The translations under genes and the position numbers were made by a program. From CAZGQY01 sp964528035 (GTDB taxonomy: Bacteria > Pseudomonadota > Gammaproteobacteria > Methylococcales > UBA1147): DNA of 7,910 bases. The notes under the pieces were generated by a model. It was not told where the DNA came from and made no database searches. It worked only from the letters and a program-made list of their open reading frames with translations. Numbering within the stretch: the first letter of the stretch is position 1; each line of letters starts with the position of its first letter. Positions 6,356 through 7,910 of the stretch are shown piece after piece. The stretch covers positions 1 through 7,910 of the forward strand of contig CAZGQY010000185.1 of assembly GCA_964528035.1 (NCBI GenBank), given 5' to 3'.

Positions 6356-7792
6356 ATGACATTTGCTGCATTTATTGCAATATTGCCCATAATTCTTACC
6401 GCGGGTGCATCGGTCGCTGTGATGTTGGGTATTGCGTTTGAACGTAGCCATGCGCAAACAGTTAGACTAAGCCTGATCGGTTTGGGGCTGGCGATACTTT
6501 CTTTGCCGATTGCAGGACTGTTAGCTCCAATACAGGCCACACCGCTAATCATAATTGATGACTACGCGCTATTTTTTATTGGTTTGATTTTGTCGACCGG
6601 TGTTGTCGTTACTCTGTTGTTTTCAGATTATTTCGGTCAGGGTGATTCGGAAGACGAAGAAATCTATTTGTTATTGTTAACTGCTGTTCTGGGTGCGGTG
6701 GTATTGGTCGCAAGTCGCCATTTCGCCACATTGTTCCTCGGTTTGGAAACCATGAGTGTTTCATTGTTCGCAATGATTGCCTATACCGTACGTAAAGAAA
6801 TGGCACTCGAATCCGGCGTTAAATATTTAATATTGTCGGGAGTATCTTCAGGCTTTTTATTATTCGGTTCTGCCTTGGTTTATGCGGAATTGGGTACCTT
6901 TGAATTCGACCAAATGTCAGTTCTGGCCGATTCAGCCAATTGGTCACCGATGGTAATAGTCGGGTTGACCATGGCGGTTTCCGGTCTGGCATTTAAGCTA
7001 TCGCTGGTGCCTTTTCATCTATGGACCAGCGATGTCTATCAAGGTGCTCCGGCACCCGTTACGGCGTTTGTGGCGACAGTATCCAAAGGTGCAATATTTG
7101 CGTTGTTACTGCGTTATTTTGTTAGTGCAGATGCACTACATAACTTTCCGGTAGTAATAGTATTTACAATTCTGGCTTTATTATCGATTCTGGTAGGGAA
7201 TTTACTTGCCTTGTTACAGGATGATCTTAAGCGATTGTTTGCTTATTCATCGATAGCGCATATGGGCTATTTACTGATTCCATTCGTCGCTGGGGCAGTT
7301 ATCGGTAAACAACTGCTTATCGAATCGGTTGCCTTTTATCTGGTCGCTTATTTCATTACTACTTTAGGGGCATTTGGCATGATATCCGCCCTGTCGAATG
7401 CTGACAGAGAATTCACCCATATCGAAGATTTAAAGGGTTTATTCTGGGAAAAACCACTATTAGCCGCAGCGTTTACGACCATGTTGCTATCTTTGGCTGG
7501 TATACCCCTGACTGCTGGATTTATAGCAAAATTTTACATCTTTGCTTCCGGAGTACAGGGTGCCATGTGGTTGCTGATATTCACTCTGGTATTGGGCAGC
7601 GGCATAGGGCTTTATTATTATTTACGGGTTGTCATGGTCATGATGAAAAGCCCGGACACTTCTTCTGAGCCAGCAGAACCCCGCCAAATTGCCCAAAGTG
7701 GACAATTGGTACTGGTTGGACTCATGCTGTTGTTAATTTATCTTGGGGTAAATCCAGGACCACTTACTGAAGTGATAACAGGTTTGGGATAG
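6356..7792 (+). CDS. nuoN: NADH-quinone oxidoreductase subunit N (antiporter-like proton pump)
   Basis: NuoN (ND2 family) is the antiporter-like pump nearest the NuoJ/NuoK link. It has 478 residues (E. coli has 485), with about 14 membrane helices. Charged residues expected in the proton path are visible: E131 in FLGLETMSVSLFAM (127-140), K156 in GVKYLIL, K214 in AFKLSLVPFHLWTSDVYQG (212-230), K244 in TVSKGAIFALLLR, and K392 in GFIAKFYIF. The DDLKRLFAYSSIAHMGYLL stretch (289-307) is the counterpart of DIKRILAYS in NuoL and DMKRLIAYTS in NuoM, showing the common origin of the three pumps. AAGGA (6344-6348), at the end of nuoM, lies 7 bases before the ATG and fixes the start. This is the last gene of the operon seen here. 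Confidence 0.97.
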   Translation: MTFAAFIAILPIILTAGASVAVMLGIAFERSHAQTVRLSLIGLGLAILSLPIAGLLAPIQATPLIIIDDYALFFIGLILSTGVVVTLLFSDYFGQGDSEDEEIYLLLLTAVLGAVVLVASRHFATLFLGLETMSVSLFAMIAYTVRKEMALESGVKYLILSGVSSGFLLFGSALVYAELGTFEFDQMSVLADSANWSPMVIVGLTMAVSGLAFKLSLVPFHLWTSDVYQGAPAPVTAFVATVSKGAIFALLLRYFVSADALHNFPVVIVFTILALLSILVGNLLALLQDDLKRLFAYSSIAHMGYLLIPFVAGAVIGKQLLIESVAFYLVAYFITTLGAFGMISALSNADREFTHIEDLKGLFWEKPLLAAAFTTMLLSLAGIPLTAGFIAKFYIFASGVQGAMWLLIFTLVLGSGIGLYYYLRVVMVMMKSPDTSSEPAEPRQIAQSGQLVLVGLMLLLIYLGVNPGPLTEVITGLG

Positions 7793-7851
7793 TTATACCA
7801 GTACAGGAACTCCTATCATTCAGGGGTGGTGGAATTTGCGAGATTTATATT

Positions 7852-7883
7852 TCAATACTAGTACTCCATCACACTTGTATTGA
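7852..7883. repeat. Imperfect inverted repeat downstream of nuoN
   Basis: TCAATACTAGT (7852-7862) and ACTTGTATTGA (7873-7883) are reverse complements at 10 of 11 positions, with one T/T mismatch in the RNA stem and a 10-base spacer. The right arm overlaps the -35-like TTGACG at 7880-7885. It could be a protein-binding operator or an RNA hairpin. The symmetry is seen; the role is unknown. Confidence 0.4.
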
Positions 7884-7899
7884 CGGATAAAGTGTTTTT
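7871..7899 (+). terminator. Candidate rho-independent terminator after nuoN
   Basis: ACACTT-(G)-TAT (7871-7880) pairs with ATA-AAGTGT (7887-7895) around a TGACGG loop, with one bulged G. A T run follows (7895-7899) and the region stays T-rich. The position, about 80 bases after the stop of the last nuo gene, suits an operon terminator. The stem is AT-rich and weak, and it competes with the overlapping inverted repeat, so confidence is limited. Bases 7793-7851 show no gene and no strong hairpin. Confidence 0.4.
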
Positions 7900-7907
7900 A
7901 ATTTAAT
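7880..7907 (+). promoter_or_regulatory. Candidate sigma70 promoter for the next transcription unit
   Basis: TTGACG (7880-7885, five of six bases matching the -35 consensus) is separated by 16 bases from TTTAAT (7902-7907, five of six matching the -10 consensus). Initiation would fall just beyond the window, consistent with a new unit after the nuo operon. The region is AT-rich, so a chance match is possible. The element overlaps the candidate terminator and the right arm of the inverted repeat. Confidence 0.35.
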
Positions 7908-7910
7908 CCT

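Noticed and set aside
1..7910. Mobile element, CRISPR array, tRNA/rRNA, defence system or other novel system
   Set aside because: Genes are packed in canonical nuo order with intact frames. No transposase, spaced repeat array, tRNA-like sequence or foreign-looking insert was seen on either strand.

Overview
This window is the 3' half of a respiratory complex I (NADH:quinone oxidoreductase, nuo) operon, read entirely on the + strand. The order is the canonical bacterial one: nuoG (3' end only), nuoH, nuoI, nuoJ, nuoK, nuoL, nuoM, nuoN. From memory, the proteins are closest to the Escherichia coli versions. NuoK, NuoI and NuoL in particular share long stretches with E. coli and have nearly the same lengths, with NuoI about 17 residues longer. 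That points to a gammaproteobacterium with an E. coli-type complex I; base composition looks moderate (mid to high 40s % GC by eye). I cannot name a genus.

Layout. Bases 1-546 hold the last 181 codons of nuoG, the C-terminal part of the large peripheral-arm subunit. nuoH follows after 21 bases. The only sizeable internal gap, 64 bases between nuoH and nuoI, holds a hairpin and repeat copies. nuoI lies 9 bases before nuoJ. nuoJ/nuoK and nuoL/nuoM share four-base ATGA stop/start overlaps, while nuoK-nuoL and nuoM-nuoN are separated by 5 and 3 bases. This packing indicates one polycistronic message with translational coupling. After nuoN (stop at 7792) the last 118 bases hold no recognisable gene. 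They do hold an inverted repeat, a terminator-like hairpin and a good sigma70-type promoter match pointing out of the window.

How the genes work together. NuoG and NuoI carry electrons through Fe-S clusters from the NADH module toward quinone. NuoH forms the membrane floor of the quinone cavity. NuoJ and NuoK link it to the three antiporter-like proton-pumping subunits NuoN, NuoM and NuoL. The glutamates and lysines essential for the proton path are present in every subunit, so the complex looks functional.

I found no undescribed system; the core is ordinary housekeeping DNA. The most interesting feature is the nuoH-nuoI junction. The N-terminal extension of NuoI is built from a tandem 30-base (10-residue) duplication, and a related 13-base copy lies across the nuoH stop codon. 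The structured tail after nuoN is the second point of interest.
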